This document shows positions 7,449-15,319 of a stretch of DNA of 28,351 nt, piece after piece. Origin of the DNA: an uncultured Porphyromonadaceae bacterium (GTDB taxonomy: Bacteria > Bacteroidota > Bacteroidia > Bacteroidales > Muribaculaceae); contig CALKRW010000017.1 in assembly GCA_937989585.1 (NCBI GenBank), positions 1 to 28,351 of the forward strand. The letters are read 5' to 3'. The translations under genes were made by a program, and so were the position numbers. The first letter of the stretch is position 1. Each line of letters starts with the position of its first letter. Under the pieces are notes generated by a model. That model was not told the DNA's origin, did not search any database, and was given only the letters and a program-made list of their open reading frames with translations.

Positions 7449-8462
7449 ATGGTAAGAAAACTGATTTTGCTGATGGCTATGTCCACACTCTTCATCAACC
7501 GTCCGGTATTCGGGCAGACCATTGACGTGCATTGCCACAACATCCTGCCTGAATACATGGCAGTGCTGGAAAAGCACAATGCCACTATGGAAGAGACCTT
7601 TCCGCTGCCGGCTTGGAATGTGGAATCGCATATCGCTTTCATGCAGAAAGCCGGAATAGAATGTTCGGTACTGACGATGCCTGCCCCGCAACCGTGGTTC
7701 GGTGATGCGGAGGAAAGCAGACGGGTCATCCGTGAATACAATGAGTATTGTGCCCGTCTGAAAAAGGAGCATCCGGGTAAATTCAAATTCTGTGCGGCGT
7801 TGCCTCTCCCTGATGTTGATGCCGCCATTGAGGAAACCGTTTACGCACTCGACACACTTGGCGCGGACGGAATAAAGTTAGCTACAAACAGCCGGGGACA
7901 ATATATCGGGGATGAGGCACTCGACCCGTTGATGAAAGTGCTGAACGACAGGAATGCCGTCATTATCATTCATCCGCACAAGCCCACGCCGGTAAATGAC
8001 AGTATCATTGCCACCGCCCCGCTTGCGGTCTATGAATATCCGGCCGAAACGACCCGTGCGGTCGTCAATATGATTTCACGCAACGTGCTGGCCCGGAATC
8101 CCAATGTCAAGGTCGTCGTACCGCATTGCGGATCTTTCCTGCCGATGGCGATACCCCGCATGAAAGCCGTCCATCCGGCGATGCTGGCAAAAGGATACAT
8201 GAAACCGATTGATTGGGATAACAATCTGTCGCGCCTGTATTACGATCTCGCCGGAGGCGCAAGCCCTGAAATCGTAAAGATGATGCTGACAATCACCACG
8301 CCGGAACATATTCTCTACGGCTCGGATTATCCATATATGCCGGACAGCGTATTGCAAGGGAATTTGAGACGGATGCGTGAACAGTTCGCTGCCGACAAGG
8401 AACTGGCTCCATACACGGAACTGTTCTTCTCGGAGAATGCCAGTAAGTTATTCAACAGATAA
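7449..8462 (+). CDS. Exported amidohydrolase-2 family protein (ACMSD-like)
   Basis: 337 residues. An N-terminal hydrophobic segment ending FGQ near residue 23 looks like a signal peptide. The metal-binding set of the amidohydrolase superfamily is present: H28 and H30 (DVHCHN), H175 (IIIHPH), H226 (VVPHCGSF) and D293 (YGSDYPY). This spacing and the GSDYP end fit the Amidohydro-rel (PF04909) group, which includes ACMS and resorcylate decarboxylases and lactone hydrolases acting on aromatic or unsaturated acids. A decarboxylase or hydrolase acting in the periplasm is the best reading. It lies 6 bp after the flavodoxin and 12 bp before the CMD-like gene. Confidence 0.87.
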   Translation: MVRKLILLMAMSTLFINRPVFGQTIDVHCHNILPEYMAVLEKHNATMEETFPLPAWNVESHIAFMQKAGIECSVLTMPAPQPWFGDAEESRRVIREYNEYCARLKKEHPGKFKFCAALPLPDVDAAIEETVYALDTLGADGIKLATNSRGQYIGDEALDPLMKVLNDRNAVIIIHPHKPTPVNDSIIATAPLAVYEYPAETTRAVVNMISRNVLARNPNVKVVVPHCGSFLPMAIPRMKAVHPAMLAKGYMKPIDWDNNLSRLYYDLAGGASPEIVKMMLTITTPEHILYGSDYPYMPDSVLQGNLRRMREQFAADKELAPYTELFFSENASKLFNR

Positions 8463-8474
8463 AAATTAAATACA

Positions 8475-9311
8475 ATGAAAAAAGTAATTTTTGGTCTGTT
8501 GCTGATTGCAGTTTCACTCCCGGCAATCGCCCGGACATCAGAAAAAGCAGACGATATGGACAGAATAGAATTATGTAAGGAAAACTATACCGCCCTGTTC
8601 GGGGGCGATGCGCTTAACGGTGGCGGCACAGACCCGGAAATCATGGACATACTCCAGAAATACATTTTTGGTGAAGTGTTCCGCACTGGCGATCTGGACA
8701 TCAAGACACGCGAGATGATAACCTGCGTATGTCTCGCCACCATGCAGCAACTTCCCCAGCTGAAAGGACATACAGGAGCTGCGCTCAATGTCGGGGTCAC
8801 GCCCATAGAGTTGCGAGAGGCCGTTTACCAGTGCGCTCCCATTATCGGATTTCCCAAAGTCCTCAATGCAATGGGTGCCGTCAACGAAGCCTTCACGGAG
8901 CGTGGAATCAAAGTTCCGCTGGAAACTCAGGCAACCGTCACGGAAGAGAACCGTTACGAGAAAGGGCATGAAATCCAATATCCGCTTTACGGAGACCGGA
9001 TGAAAGAGGCGTTGAAGGATGTGCCCGGAGGTATGGGTGAAAAGGTTGCGCGTTTTCTGACGGAAGTCCACTTCGGTGACTTTCAGACAAGAAGCGGCCT
9101 TGATACGCAGACCCGTGAACTGCTGACCTACTGCGTCCTGACCGTCATCGGAGCGGAGCCGCAACTCCACGCCCATCTCCGCGCCAATCTGAAGGCCGGC
9201 AACAGCAAGGAGAGAGTGACGGCAGCTGTCATCCAATGTATGCCTTATATCGGCTTCCCAGCCGCACTGAAGGCATTGAACATCATCAAGGATTTCCAGC
9301 CCGAAAACTGA
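8475..9311 (+). CDS. Exported two-domain carboxymuconolactone decarboxylase-like protein
   Basis: 278 residues with a signal peptide (MKKVIFGLLLIAVSLPAIA). Two CMD domains follow, near residues 60-135 and 190-275. Each has the core pattern TREMIT...QLPQLKGHTGAALNVG or TRELLT...AEPQLHAHLRANLKAG, then a helix containing QC-P-IGFP. The single His of each core is kept. The redox-active CXXC of AhpD-type proteins is absent from both, so a peroxidase role is unlikely. In known members this fold decarboxylates a gamma-lactone, but most gut homologues are uncharacterised. Last gene of the cargo operon; a terminator hairpin starts 30 bp later. Confidence 0.9.
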   Translation: MKKVIFGLLLIAVSLPAIARTSEKADDMDRIELCKENYTALFGGDALNGGGTDPEIMDILQKYIFGEVFRTGDLDIKTREMITCVCLATMQQLPQLKGHTGAALNVGVTPIELREAVYQCAPIIGFPKVLNAMGAVNEAFTERGIKVPLETQATVTEENRYEKGHEIQYPLYGDRMKEALKDVPGGMGEKVARFLTEVHFGDFQTRSGLDTQTRELLTYCVLTVIGAEPQLHAHLRANLKAGNSKERVTAAVIQCMPYIGFPAALKALNIIKDFQPEN

Positions 9312-9340
9312 TTAAATTTTACGCATGAACAACAGTAATA

Positions 9341-9367
9341 AAGGTCGTCGGGTTGCCTGACGGCCTT
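9341..9367 (+). terminator. Hairpin terminator of the cargo operon
   Basis: AAGGTCGTCGGG (9341-9352) pairs along its whole length with CCTGACGGCCTT (9356-9367), allowing G-U pairs, around the loop TTG. It lies 30 bp after the stop of the CMD-like gene and 25 bp before the next start. There is no long T-run after it, so efficiency is uncertain. Confidence 0.6.
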
Positions 9368-9392
9368 ATTCCGTTTAATTATCAATATACTG

Positions 9393-10649
9393 ATGAATAG
9401 AGTTTTGATTGTTGATGCCTCCGACTCCGACCGTCGGCTTATGTCGGGCTTGCTTGTCAAGCACGGCTATGACCCGATTGCTGTCGAGAACATGGAGGCG
9501 GCAAAAGAAGCGGTAGCACAGCTGCCACCCGGCGCGGTCGTGGTAACGGCGATGAAATTCGCCCACGGCACTGCGCAAGAGTTAGTTAACTGGCAAAAGC
9601 GCGAGGGTTACAAATTCCCCGTGATTGCCATAGTGGATAACATGAATGCCGTGGATCTTCTCTCTGTGATGCGCGATGGCGGAGCCGTGGATGTGGTGCA
9701 GCGTCCGGCAATAGACAAACAGCTTGTCGAGATTGTAGGCAGATATGCCAGACCGGAAAAGGTGGTGCTGACGCTTACCGATGACCTTATCCCACGGCAA
9801 AGCGAGGCGTTCAGGCATATAGAAAAGTCCATAAGGACTATTGCCGCCACCAACGCCAACGCTATCATTTTCGGAGAATGTGGCACAGGCAAGGAGCAGA
9901 TTGCAAAGCAGATCTACCTCCACAGTTCCCGCGCACAGAAGCCATGCACGGTTATCGAGGCGGGAGGCGCGGCACTTGTGGGTCAGCATGACCCGACAAC
10001 GCTCCGCAGTGAGATATACAACCGCATGGAAGGATATTTCAAGAAAGCCGACGGCGGGACAATTGTCATCAAAAACGTGCAGTTGCTGTCGTTTGACAAG
10101 CAATCGGTGCTGCTGCACATTCTTGAAAACGAGCATCCCAATGTCCGGGTGATATGCACCGCAGAGCCGGAGTTGCTGAAGATGGTATCTGAAAAGACTT
10201 TTCGCCCCAACCTCTTTTACATTCTCCGTCAGGTAGATATTTCCGTACCGCCGCTGAGAGAGGTAACCGAGGATATAGAATCTCTGTCGGATTACTTTCT
10301 GATCCTCTACGCCCATAAAACGGAACAGGATAAAAAACGGCTTGATGTCTCTGCGACAAAAGCCCTCAAACTTCATCAGTGGCCCGGCAACGTTAGGGAG
10401 CTGAAAGATGTAATCTTGTTCGCCGCTTTCCACACATCAGATGATGTCATAACCACATCTGACTTGAATTTCAGTCAGTCGGAGCCGGAACCTGACACGA
10501 GTCTGCGATTGCAGGAGCCGGAAAGGGAGAAAGCCAAAATCATCGCCGCATTGCGGCAGGCAGAAGGAAATAAATCCCAAGCGACAAGGCTGTTAGGCAT
10601 AGGCCGTTCAACGCTTGACTACAAGCTCCGGCAGTACGGAATCAAATAA
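9393..10649 (+). CDS. RteB/NtrC-like regulator with degenerate receiver and AAA+ domains
   Basis: 418 residues in the order receiver (1-120), AAA+ (130-345), Fis-type HTH (379-416). It resembles RteB-type regulators of Bacteroidales elements, but key residues are missing. The phosphoacceptor position reads VVVTAMKF (T52 where Asp is expected), and the conserved KP near the end of the receiver is RP (R104). Walker A is intact (GECGTGKE, 161-168), but the Walker B segment reads GGTIVIKNVQ in place of GGTLFLDEI. The sigma-54-contacting GAFTGA loop is deleted around 205-220. WPGNVREL (330-337) and the HTH are well kept. It probably binds DNA without classical phosphorylation or sigma-54 remodelling. 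No histidine kinase is adjacent. It likely regulates transfer functions together with rteC downstream. Confidence 0.85.
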   Translation: MNRVLIVDASDSDRRLMSGLLVKHGYDPIAVENMEAAKEAVAQLPPGAVVVTAMKFAHGTAQELVNWQKREGYKFPVIAIVDNMNAVDLLSVMRDGGAVDVVQRPAIDKQLVEIVGRYARPEKVVLTLTDDLIPRQSEAFRHIEKSIRTIAATNANAIIFGECGTGKEQIAKQIYLHSSRAQKPCTVIEAGGAALVGQHDPTTLRSEIYNRMEGYFKKADGGTIVIKNVQLLSFDKQSVLLHILENEHPNVRVICTAEPELLKMVSEKTFRPNLFYILRQVDISVPPLREVTEDIESLSDYFLILYAHKTEQDKKRLDVSATKALKLHQWPGNVRELKDVILFAAFHTSDDVITTSDLNFSQSEPEPDTSLRLQEPEREKAKIIAALRQAEGNKSQATRLLGIGRSTLDYKLRQYGIK

Positions 10650-10651
10650 AA

Positions 10652-10667
10652 AGGCGTGTGAACGCCT
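10652..10667 (+). terminator. Small hairpin after the RteB-like gene
   Basis: AGGCGT (10652-10657) and ACGCCT (10662-10667) form a 6-bp stem with a GTGA loop directly after the stop codon. No T-run follows, so it is at best a weak terminator or a 3' end stabiliser. Confidence 0.4.
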
Positions 10668-10687
10668 GATAATTCGCAAAAAATTCC

Positions 10688-10695
10688 TAATTTTG
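10688..10695 (+). promoter_or_regulatory. Candidate -7 element for the intergenic RNA
   Basis: TAATTTTG matches TAnnTTTG exactly and would start transcription near 10702, just upstream of the structured region. No good -33 element is seen near 10665-10669. Confidence 0.45.
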
Positions 10696-10701
10696 TAGTG
10701 A

Positions 10702-10912
10702 AATTAGAAAAATCAGCGATTGGAGAGCCAATCGCATTAGACTGATACATAACGTAAGACAGCACCGAGTTCCTTTGTGAATCTGGAAAATTGACATTGA
10801 GAAGAACGAAGTGATGCTTGCGCTATGCACTTGCATAGCGTACATCCCTGATTACTTCTCACGGTATTCCAGAACCGACAAAGGCGATCACTATGGGGAT
10901 GTGCGCTTTTTT
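10702..10912 (+). ncRNA. Probable structured non-coding RNA ending in a Rho-independent terminator
   Basis: About 210 nt with no sizeable ORF and dense complementarity. A 5' hairpin has GCGATTGG (10716-10723) pairing CCAATCGC (10728-10735). Then a long nested arm: CCTTTGT 10772-10778 with ACAAAGG 10878-10884; TCTGGAA 10782-10788 with TTCCAGA 10867-10873; GAGAAG 10799-10804 with CTTCTC 10855-10860; CGCTATGC 10821-10828 with GCATAGCG 10833-10840 around ACTT. The 3' end has GTGCGC followed by six T (10907-10912), which can pair with the GCG/CAC just upstream. Bases 10838-10849 can also pair over 12 bp with 10895-10906, giving a pseudoknot or an alternative terminator stem. The 5' end is inferred from the -7 element. 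It could be a free sRNA or a leader controlling rteC. I do not recognise a named family. Confidence 0.6.
10884..10912 (+). terminator. Rho-independent terminator of the intergenic RNA
   Basis: GCG-CAC (10884-10886, 10889-10891) pairs with GTGCGC (10901-10906) with a two-base bulge, followed immediately by TTTTTT (10907-10912). The 3' arm can alternatively pair with 10838-10849, a longer 12-bp helix. Confidence 0.6.
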
Positions 10913-11133
10913 ATGTTCTGGAATTATTTACCAATCTGACACACATTTCCCAAGTTCATACACCGTAAGATTTTAACCTTCTTAATTTTGATACCTGTTC
11001 CACCTTACATTTCTACTGATATTCAGCCGATTCGCATTTTAACAGTTTCGGTTGTAATCCATTTGTAACGGCCAGCGGTTTATAAGGACGAAACAAGAAA
11101 CATAATGTTGAACCCTTAAAACCAGCCCGATAA
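10913..11133 (+). other. Leader region of rteC
   Basis: 221 bases with no ORF. The one recognisable element is a second TAATTTTG at 10983-10990 (TAnnTTTG match), about 143 bases before the rteC start, which would give rteC its own promoter and a long leader. No -33 element or clear hairpin was found. Confidence 0.35.
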
Positions 11134-11724
11134 ATGAATATCTTTTCACTTACCGAGACCGAGTTCTTCCGAAAGCTGACCGAAGGGAAGAAAGAGAATC
11201 TGCACATAGCCTATAAGGATTTTGTGCTTCAGGTCAGCGAGTTGTGCAACAAGGAGCCACACAAAGGCTGCGTGATAAGCGCATTACTCTTTGTGGAGGT
11301 GGAGATAAGCCACTTACAGACGGCGGCACAACGCAAAGAGGTCAATGACGCCCTCGTGTCGTTCATCAACAAAGCCCTGTGCTTTGTGCGTCAGACCTTA
11401 TCCCACTACAAGGAAATAGATTTCCGAACCGTCGGCGAGGAAAATATGCTTGACCGTCTCGGACTTGACTGGAAAGCCAACAAGACCGACCTTATAGAGT
11501 TAGGCTATGCCTTCAAGGTCGCCAACTGCTTCGGCACCAAACTCAGCGCGAAAGATATAATCGGCAGGCTCGCCCGTATCTTCAAGGTAGATATGACCGA
11601 AAGCTACATCTACAAGAAATATTCGGAAATGAGGATGAGAGGGCGCAACAGCCGTACCTACTTCATGGACACCCTGATTGACGGACTAAACAGTTTTATG
11701 TCAAAACAGGACCAAGAGGACTGA
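11134..11724 (+). CDS. rteC: RteC-family regulator
   Basis: 196 residues, close to the RteC family length. The diagnostic part is the C-terminal half: a WKANKTDLIELGYAFKVANCF segment (near residues 112-132), AKDIIGRLARIFKVDMTESYIYKKYSEMRMR, and a final RTYFMDTLIDGLNSF. In CTnDOT, RteC is a DNA-binding activator of the excision genes, made under RteA/RteB control, so a role in excision or transfer control is inferred. It lies 480 bp downstream of the RteB-like gene with the structured RNA between them, an order that differs from a simple rteB-rteC pair. It faces the mob operon convergently, with a shared hairpin at 11865-11897. Confidence 0.82.
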   Translation: MNIFSLTETEFFRKLTEGKKENLHIAYKDFVLQVSELCNKEPHKGCVISALLFVEVEISHLQTAAQRKEVNDALVSFINKALCFVRQTLSHYKEIDFRTVGEENMLDRLGLDWKANKTDLIELGYAFKVANCFGTKLSAKDIIGRLARIFKVDMTESYIYKKYSEMRMRGRNSRTYFMDTLIDGLNSFMSKQDQED

Positions 11725-11864
11725 CCGCCTCAGACCGATGTCCAACCACTAATCCATCCAGAAATATTTTATCTCTTTCATAAATAAACAGTGAATCCAT
11801 CATTACTGCCACTGCGACAGCGGCGTTTATGAAAATTGATTCTACGGGTTAATATTTCACAACA

Positions 11865-11897
11865 AATCCCGGCCACTCGTGATGAATGGTCGGGATT
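11865..11897. terminator. Hairpin between convergent rteC and mobC
   Basis: AATCCCGGCCA (11865-11875) pairs with TGGTCGGGATT (11887-11897) over 11 bp with one G-U pair. It lies just past the mobC stop and 140 bp past the rteC stop, so it probably ends both transcripts, mainly mobC. Confidence 0.6.
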
Positions 11898-11909
11898 GCC
11901 TTTATATGC

Positions 11910-13913
11910 CTACGCCGGTTTCATGTGCAACAGATGGCGGAGATTTGGGTCGGCGGCGATGCGTTCAAGCTCCAGCCTGACAATATCCTTGACATCCTGT
12001 TTCACTTTGTCGTAGTTGCGCTGTATGGCGGCCTTCATCTTCGACTTGTCAGGTGTGTCGTCCTTGAAATCGGTTATCAGCGGAATAGGCTGATAGGCGG
12101 CTGTCTCCGCTGCCACTTTCTTGGTGTCCACCACAATCTCGGCATGAAAAATCTTCTGGTCGATGCGCTCGTCGAAGTTGTCGCTGACGGCACCGACAAA
12201 CATTCCCTGCGTCAGAGTGGAAATCTTACTCGCCGGAATAAGAGAATCCATCTGCGTGTTGATCGAGTGGCTTACATCCTGACGGTTGATGCTCATGGAC
12301 TGGCGTTGCTGGAGAACCTTGCCGAACCTCTCTGAAAGTGTCTTGGCAGTTTCACCGACAACCTGCCCGGAAAAGATGTTGCCCACGGTATTCATCACCA
12401 CCGCCGCCTCCTTGTCGCCGTAATCTCGCTTGAGCTGTGAAAAGTCCTGAAAGCCGAGGCAGACAGCAACTTTGTTACTTCGGGCTGTGGCAATAAGATT
12501 GTCCAGCCCCTTGAAATAGATGGTCGGCAATTCATCTATGATGACGCCGGATTTCAACATCCCTTTCTTGTTTATCAGCTTAACGATTCTGGAATTGTAT
12601 AGACCGAGTGCCGCGCCGTAGATGTTCTGTCGGTCGGGATTATTGCCGACACAGAGTATCTTAGGCTCTTTCGGATTGTTGATGTCGAGCGTGAAATCAT
12701 CGCCCGTCATAATCCAGTAAAGCTGCGGGGAAATCATCCTTGACAAAGGTATCTTCGCCGAGGCTATCTGTCCGGCAAGCTGTTCGGCTGCGCCTCCCTG
12801 CCAAGCGTCGATAAATGGGGAGAGATAGTTTTCCAGCTCCGTGTATGATGTGAGGATAGGAAATATATCCTCATACCGGCGGCAAAGGAACTCAATGGCA
12901 TGGGGGAAGGTGCAGTATTTGCCGTTCTCGTATATTTTAAGATACCAGATGATTGCGGCGAACAGCACTATCGGGGATTCCACGAAGAAATCACCCTGTT
13001 TCTGTATCCATGTGCGGTTAAGGTTCATCATAATGGTATATGCCGATTCGTATGCGTCAGCAATATCCGACATAAAATCAGGATGTATCGGATTGCACCT
13101 GTGGGAGTGTTCAGGATCATCGAAATTTATGACGCAGAACGTGGGCGGATTCTTGCCGTAACTGTCGGCATGGTTAAGCATATGGTTATACGCAATCAGC
13201 GATAAATCAGGGAATTTGTAGTCATACACATAAAGCCCGAAGCCCTTTTCTATCTGCTGTTTGATGAAATTGTTGACCACCGCGAATGACTTGCCGGAAC
13301 CGGGAGTGCCGAGGACTATCGAGGCCCGGAACGGATTTACCACGTTTATCCAGCCCCGGTTCCATCGCTTTTTATAGTAAAAGCGTGTGGGGAGGTTGAC
13401 GGAATATTCATTTTCCATGAGCTTCGTCTCCTGCATGAACGATTCGTTTTCCTCGTTGAAACGGTCGTCCATCATGTTGTTCTTCAGCAGACGGCTCATC
13501 CATACCCCTCCAAGCAGCAGGCACACATAACCCGATATGGTGGTGAATATATAGGTGTAATACCAGCCGAGAGACACCATCCACCAATCGAGGAAAAACA
13601 GCACTGCACCAATGGAGATTATGAGCCATATCTGACCCCATTTTATTTTTTCGTTCTTGACCCCTTTTGTGCCGAAACACGAGAGGGCAAGCAGAAGGAG
13701 CGTCCACCATTTTGCGTTCCACGGATTGTGGAACAGGCTCCCGGCTTCATCAAGACCGCGAAGAACCTTCATGGTCTGCGGGTGGAACTCCCAGCCCGAC
13801 ACGAGGGGCTGGCAGAACCAGTAAATGTTTGCAACCATCACGGCGATGCTGACACCACGGAGAAGATCCATGATTTTAGACAACGCCCTGAGGTCATCTT
13901 CCTGTTGTGACAT
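11910..13913 (-). CDS. mobC: MobC, VirD4/TraG-type coupling protein
   Basis: 667 residues. The N-terminal 145 residues hold about four membrane segments (near 15-36, 68-82, 93-112, 118-140), followed by a large cytoplasmic ATPase domain. Walker A is GTPGSGKS at 202-209, Walker B lies in SGVIIDELPTIYF, and the C-terminal half has the TraM-recognition/TraG-like features (LGFQDFSQLKRDYG, NTVGNIFSGQVVG). In CTnDOT-type elements MobC joins the relaxosome to the Tra channel and powers DNA export. It is the last gene of the mobA-mobB-mobC operon, starting 29 bp after mobB. Confidence 0.93.
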   Translation of the reverse strand: MSQQEDDLRALSKIMDLLRGVSIAVMVANIYWFCQPLVSGWEFHPQTMKVLRGLDEAGSLFHNPWNAKWWTLLLLALSCFGTKGVKNEKIKWGQIWLIISIGAVLFFLDWWMVSLGWYYTYIFTTISGYVCLLLGGVWMSRLLKNNMMDDRFNEENESFMQETKLMENEYSVNLPTRFYYKKRWNRGWINVVNPFRASIVLGTPGSGKSFAVVNNFIKQQIEKGFGLYVYDYKFPDLSLIAYNHMLNHADSYGKNPPTFCVINFDDPEHSHRCNPIHPDFMSDIADAYESAYTIMMNLNRTWIQKQGDFFVESPIVLFAAIIWYLKIYENGKYCTFPHAIEFLCRRYEDIFPILTSYTELENYLSPFIDAWQGGAAEQLAGQIASAKIPLSRMISPQLYWIMTGDDFTLDINNPKEPKILCVGNNPDRQNIYGAALGLYNSRIVKLINKKGMLKSGVIIDELPTIYFKGLDNLIATARSNKVAVCLGFQDFSQLKRDYGDKEAAVVMNTVGNIFSGQVVGETAKTLSERFGKVLQQRQSMSINRQDVSHSINTQMDSLIPASKISTLTQGMFVGAVSDNFDERIDQKIFHAEIVVDTKKVAAETAAYQPIPLITDFKDDTPDKSKMKAAIQRNYDKVKQDVKDIVRLELERIAADPNLRHLLHMKPA

Positions 13914-13942
13914 AATAAATCTTGTGTTTGGAGTTTGACAAA

Positions 13943-15319
13943 TTATAGTTTTGGGCCACGGCGTTTTTTCTTCCTGCGCCGCTGCATCTCGCGGTAGAAG
14001 GCTTCCTCCTGCGGGTCGAATCCGGGTCCTGTCTGGAACAGGTCAAGACCGGGGAGCGTGGGCGCATCATCGTAAGTGGAAGAATTGTTCTGCCGTGTCT
14101 GGGATTGAGGCTGGCTTGGGGATGTTCCGGAACCGCTGCCACTTGTTGCACTTTGTCCTCCGTTTGTTATGCTGGACTGTGAATTGCCGGATTGACTGTT
14201 GTCCTGCGGTGGCTGTCTGGTATCAGGTGTTGGTCGCATATTCTGCTGTGGCTGCTGAACATCGGGTGCAACGGGTATGACCGAAGGTTTTTCTCCGGCG
14301 GTGAACCACTTTTCAAGTGAGTTGGCGGAGAACTCCTTACCCAGACGCGAACCGTTGAGAACCGTACCTGTTTTGTGGTCTATGAATGTCGCGCCGTATA
14401 TGCGCCCGGTATCGGTATAGCGCAGGATAAGGCCGATATTCCGCTCCTTGAGCTTGGCGATGAAATCGTCCTTGCCCGAAGATTCCGCCATTGCCTCCGA
14501 TACAGTTTGTTTGGTCTGACGGATGTCGATTTTGTCTTTCGCCCTCTCCATTCTTCCGTCTATCGCCGTGCGACTGGCGAACTTACCGAGGCGCGACGCC
14601 TTGAACGGCGATGCGATGGTCTTGCCGTCGTCGTCAGTGGCGAAATACACCAGCCCGTGATACTCCCTCCCGTTGACCCTGCCGTCGGTCTGCTCACACC
14701 TTATATTATAAAGACCGAGTATGGCGTTATACTCGCCGATAGTCTGGAACTTGTAGCGCATACCGACCATTTTGACCGTGTTGGCAACCTGTCGCTTGAT
14801 GTCGCCTGACGGATCAATCTTCTTGATGGGCATATCGGGAGTGATTTTCTGACGCTCGGCGGTATGCAGCCCGTACTTTTTCTCCAGCTCCCGTGTTATC
14901 TCCTTGCTGCGGTAGAAATTGTTTTTGTCGGAGATACAGGAACCGTCGGGACGGACACGGAGAGCCACGATATGTATATGGTGGCGGTCGATGTCTTCGT
15001 GTTTCACTATTATGTAGGGCATCTCGGCAAATCCCATCTTATCCATATACTCATGGGCAAGCTGCGTGTACTGCATCTCACTCAGACGGTCGTCGGGATG
15101 GGGATTTAGGGAAATGTGCATCATAGTTTTCTCGGCTCTCGTATGCTGGGGCATCCACCGCTTGAAATCCTCGAAAGCCCGGTGTATGTCTATGTTGCCG
15201 GAACCGTCATTATAGATTTTGTTGGTGTCAAGCACACGCCCTTTCTCCTTGTTTATCTTTTCGGCATTATAGGACAACGCTCCGTAAATGGACTTTCCTA
15301 AAGAGATTTTTGCAACCAT
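13943..15319 (-). CDS. mobB: MobB, relaxase (mobilisation nuclease)
   Basis: 458 residues. The N-terminal domain is a relaxase/mobilisation nuclease: KHEDIDRHHIHIVALRV puts the metal-binding histidines at 107, 113, 114 and 116, with MMHISLNPHPDD (66-77) upstream. The nicking tyrosine is probably Y12 or Y17 (KSIYGALSYN). Residues about 160-330 hold the QTIGEYNAILGLYNI...VNGREYHGLVYFATDDDG segment typical of Bacteroides MobB-like relaxases. The tail (about 345-440) is rich in P, Q, S and N and ends RRRKKKRRGPKL, a basic stretch. It should nick oriT, stay bound to the 5' end and be exported with the strand. It overlaps mobA by 22 bp. Confidence 0.93.
   Translation of the reverse strand: MVAKISLGKSIYGALSYNAEKINKEKGRVLDTNKIYNDGSGNIDIHRAFEDFKRWMPQHTRAEKTMMHISLNPHPDDRLSEMQYTQLAHEYMDKMGFAEMPYIIVKHEDIDRHHIHIVALRVRPDGSCISDKNNFYRSKEITRELEKKYGLHTAERQKITPDMPIKKIDPSGDIKRQVANTVKMVGMRYKFQTIGEYNAILGLYNIRCEQTDGRVNGREYHGLVYFATDDDGKTIASPFKASRLGKFASRTAIDGRMERAKDKIDIRQTKQTVSEAMAESSGKDDFIAKLKERNIGLILRYTDTGRIYGATFIDHKTGTVLNGSRLGKEFSANSLEKWFTAGEKPSVIPVAPDVQQPQQNMRPTPDTRQPPQDNSQSGNSQSSITNGGQSATSGSGSGTSPSQPQSQTRQNNSSTYDDAPTLPGLDLFQTGPGFDPQEEAFYREMQRRRKKKRRGPKL

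Noticed and set aside
8475..9311. AhpD-like peroxidase function for the CMD protein
   Set aside because: Neither domain has the redox-active CXXC of AhpD.
9393..10649. Classical sigma-54 activator
   Set aside because: GAFTGA and Walker B residues are missing, so open-complex remodelling is unlikely.
10650..11133. tRNA or group II intron domain in the RteB-rteC gap
   Set aside because: No cloverleaf with CCA-type end and no domain V-like hairpin; the fold is a long nested arm with a terminator.
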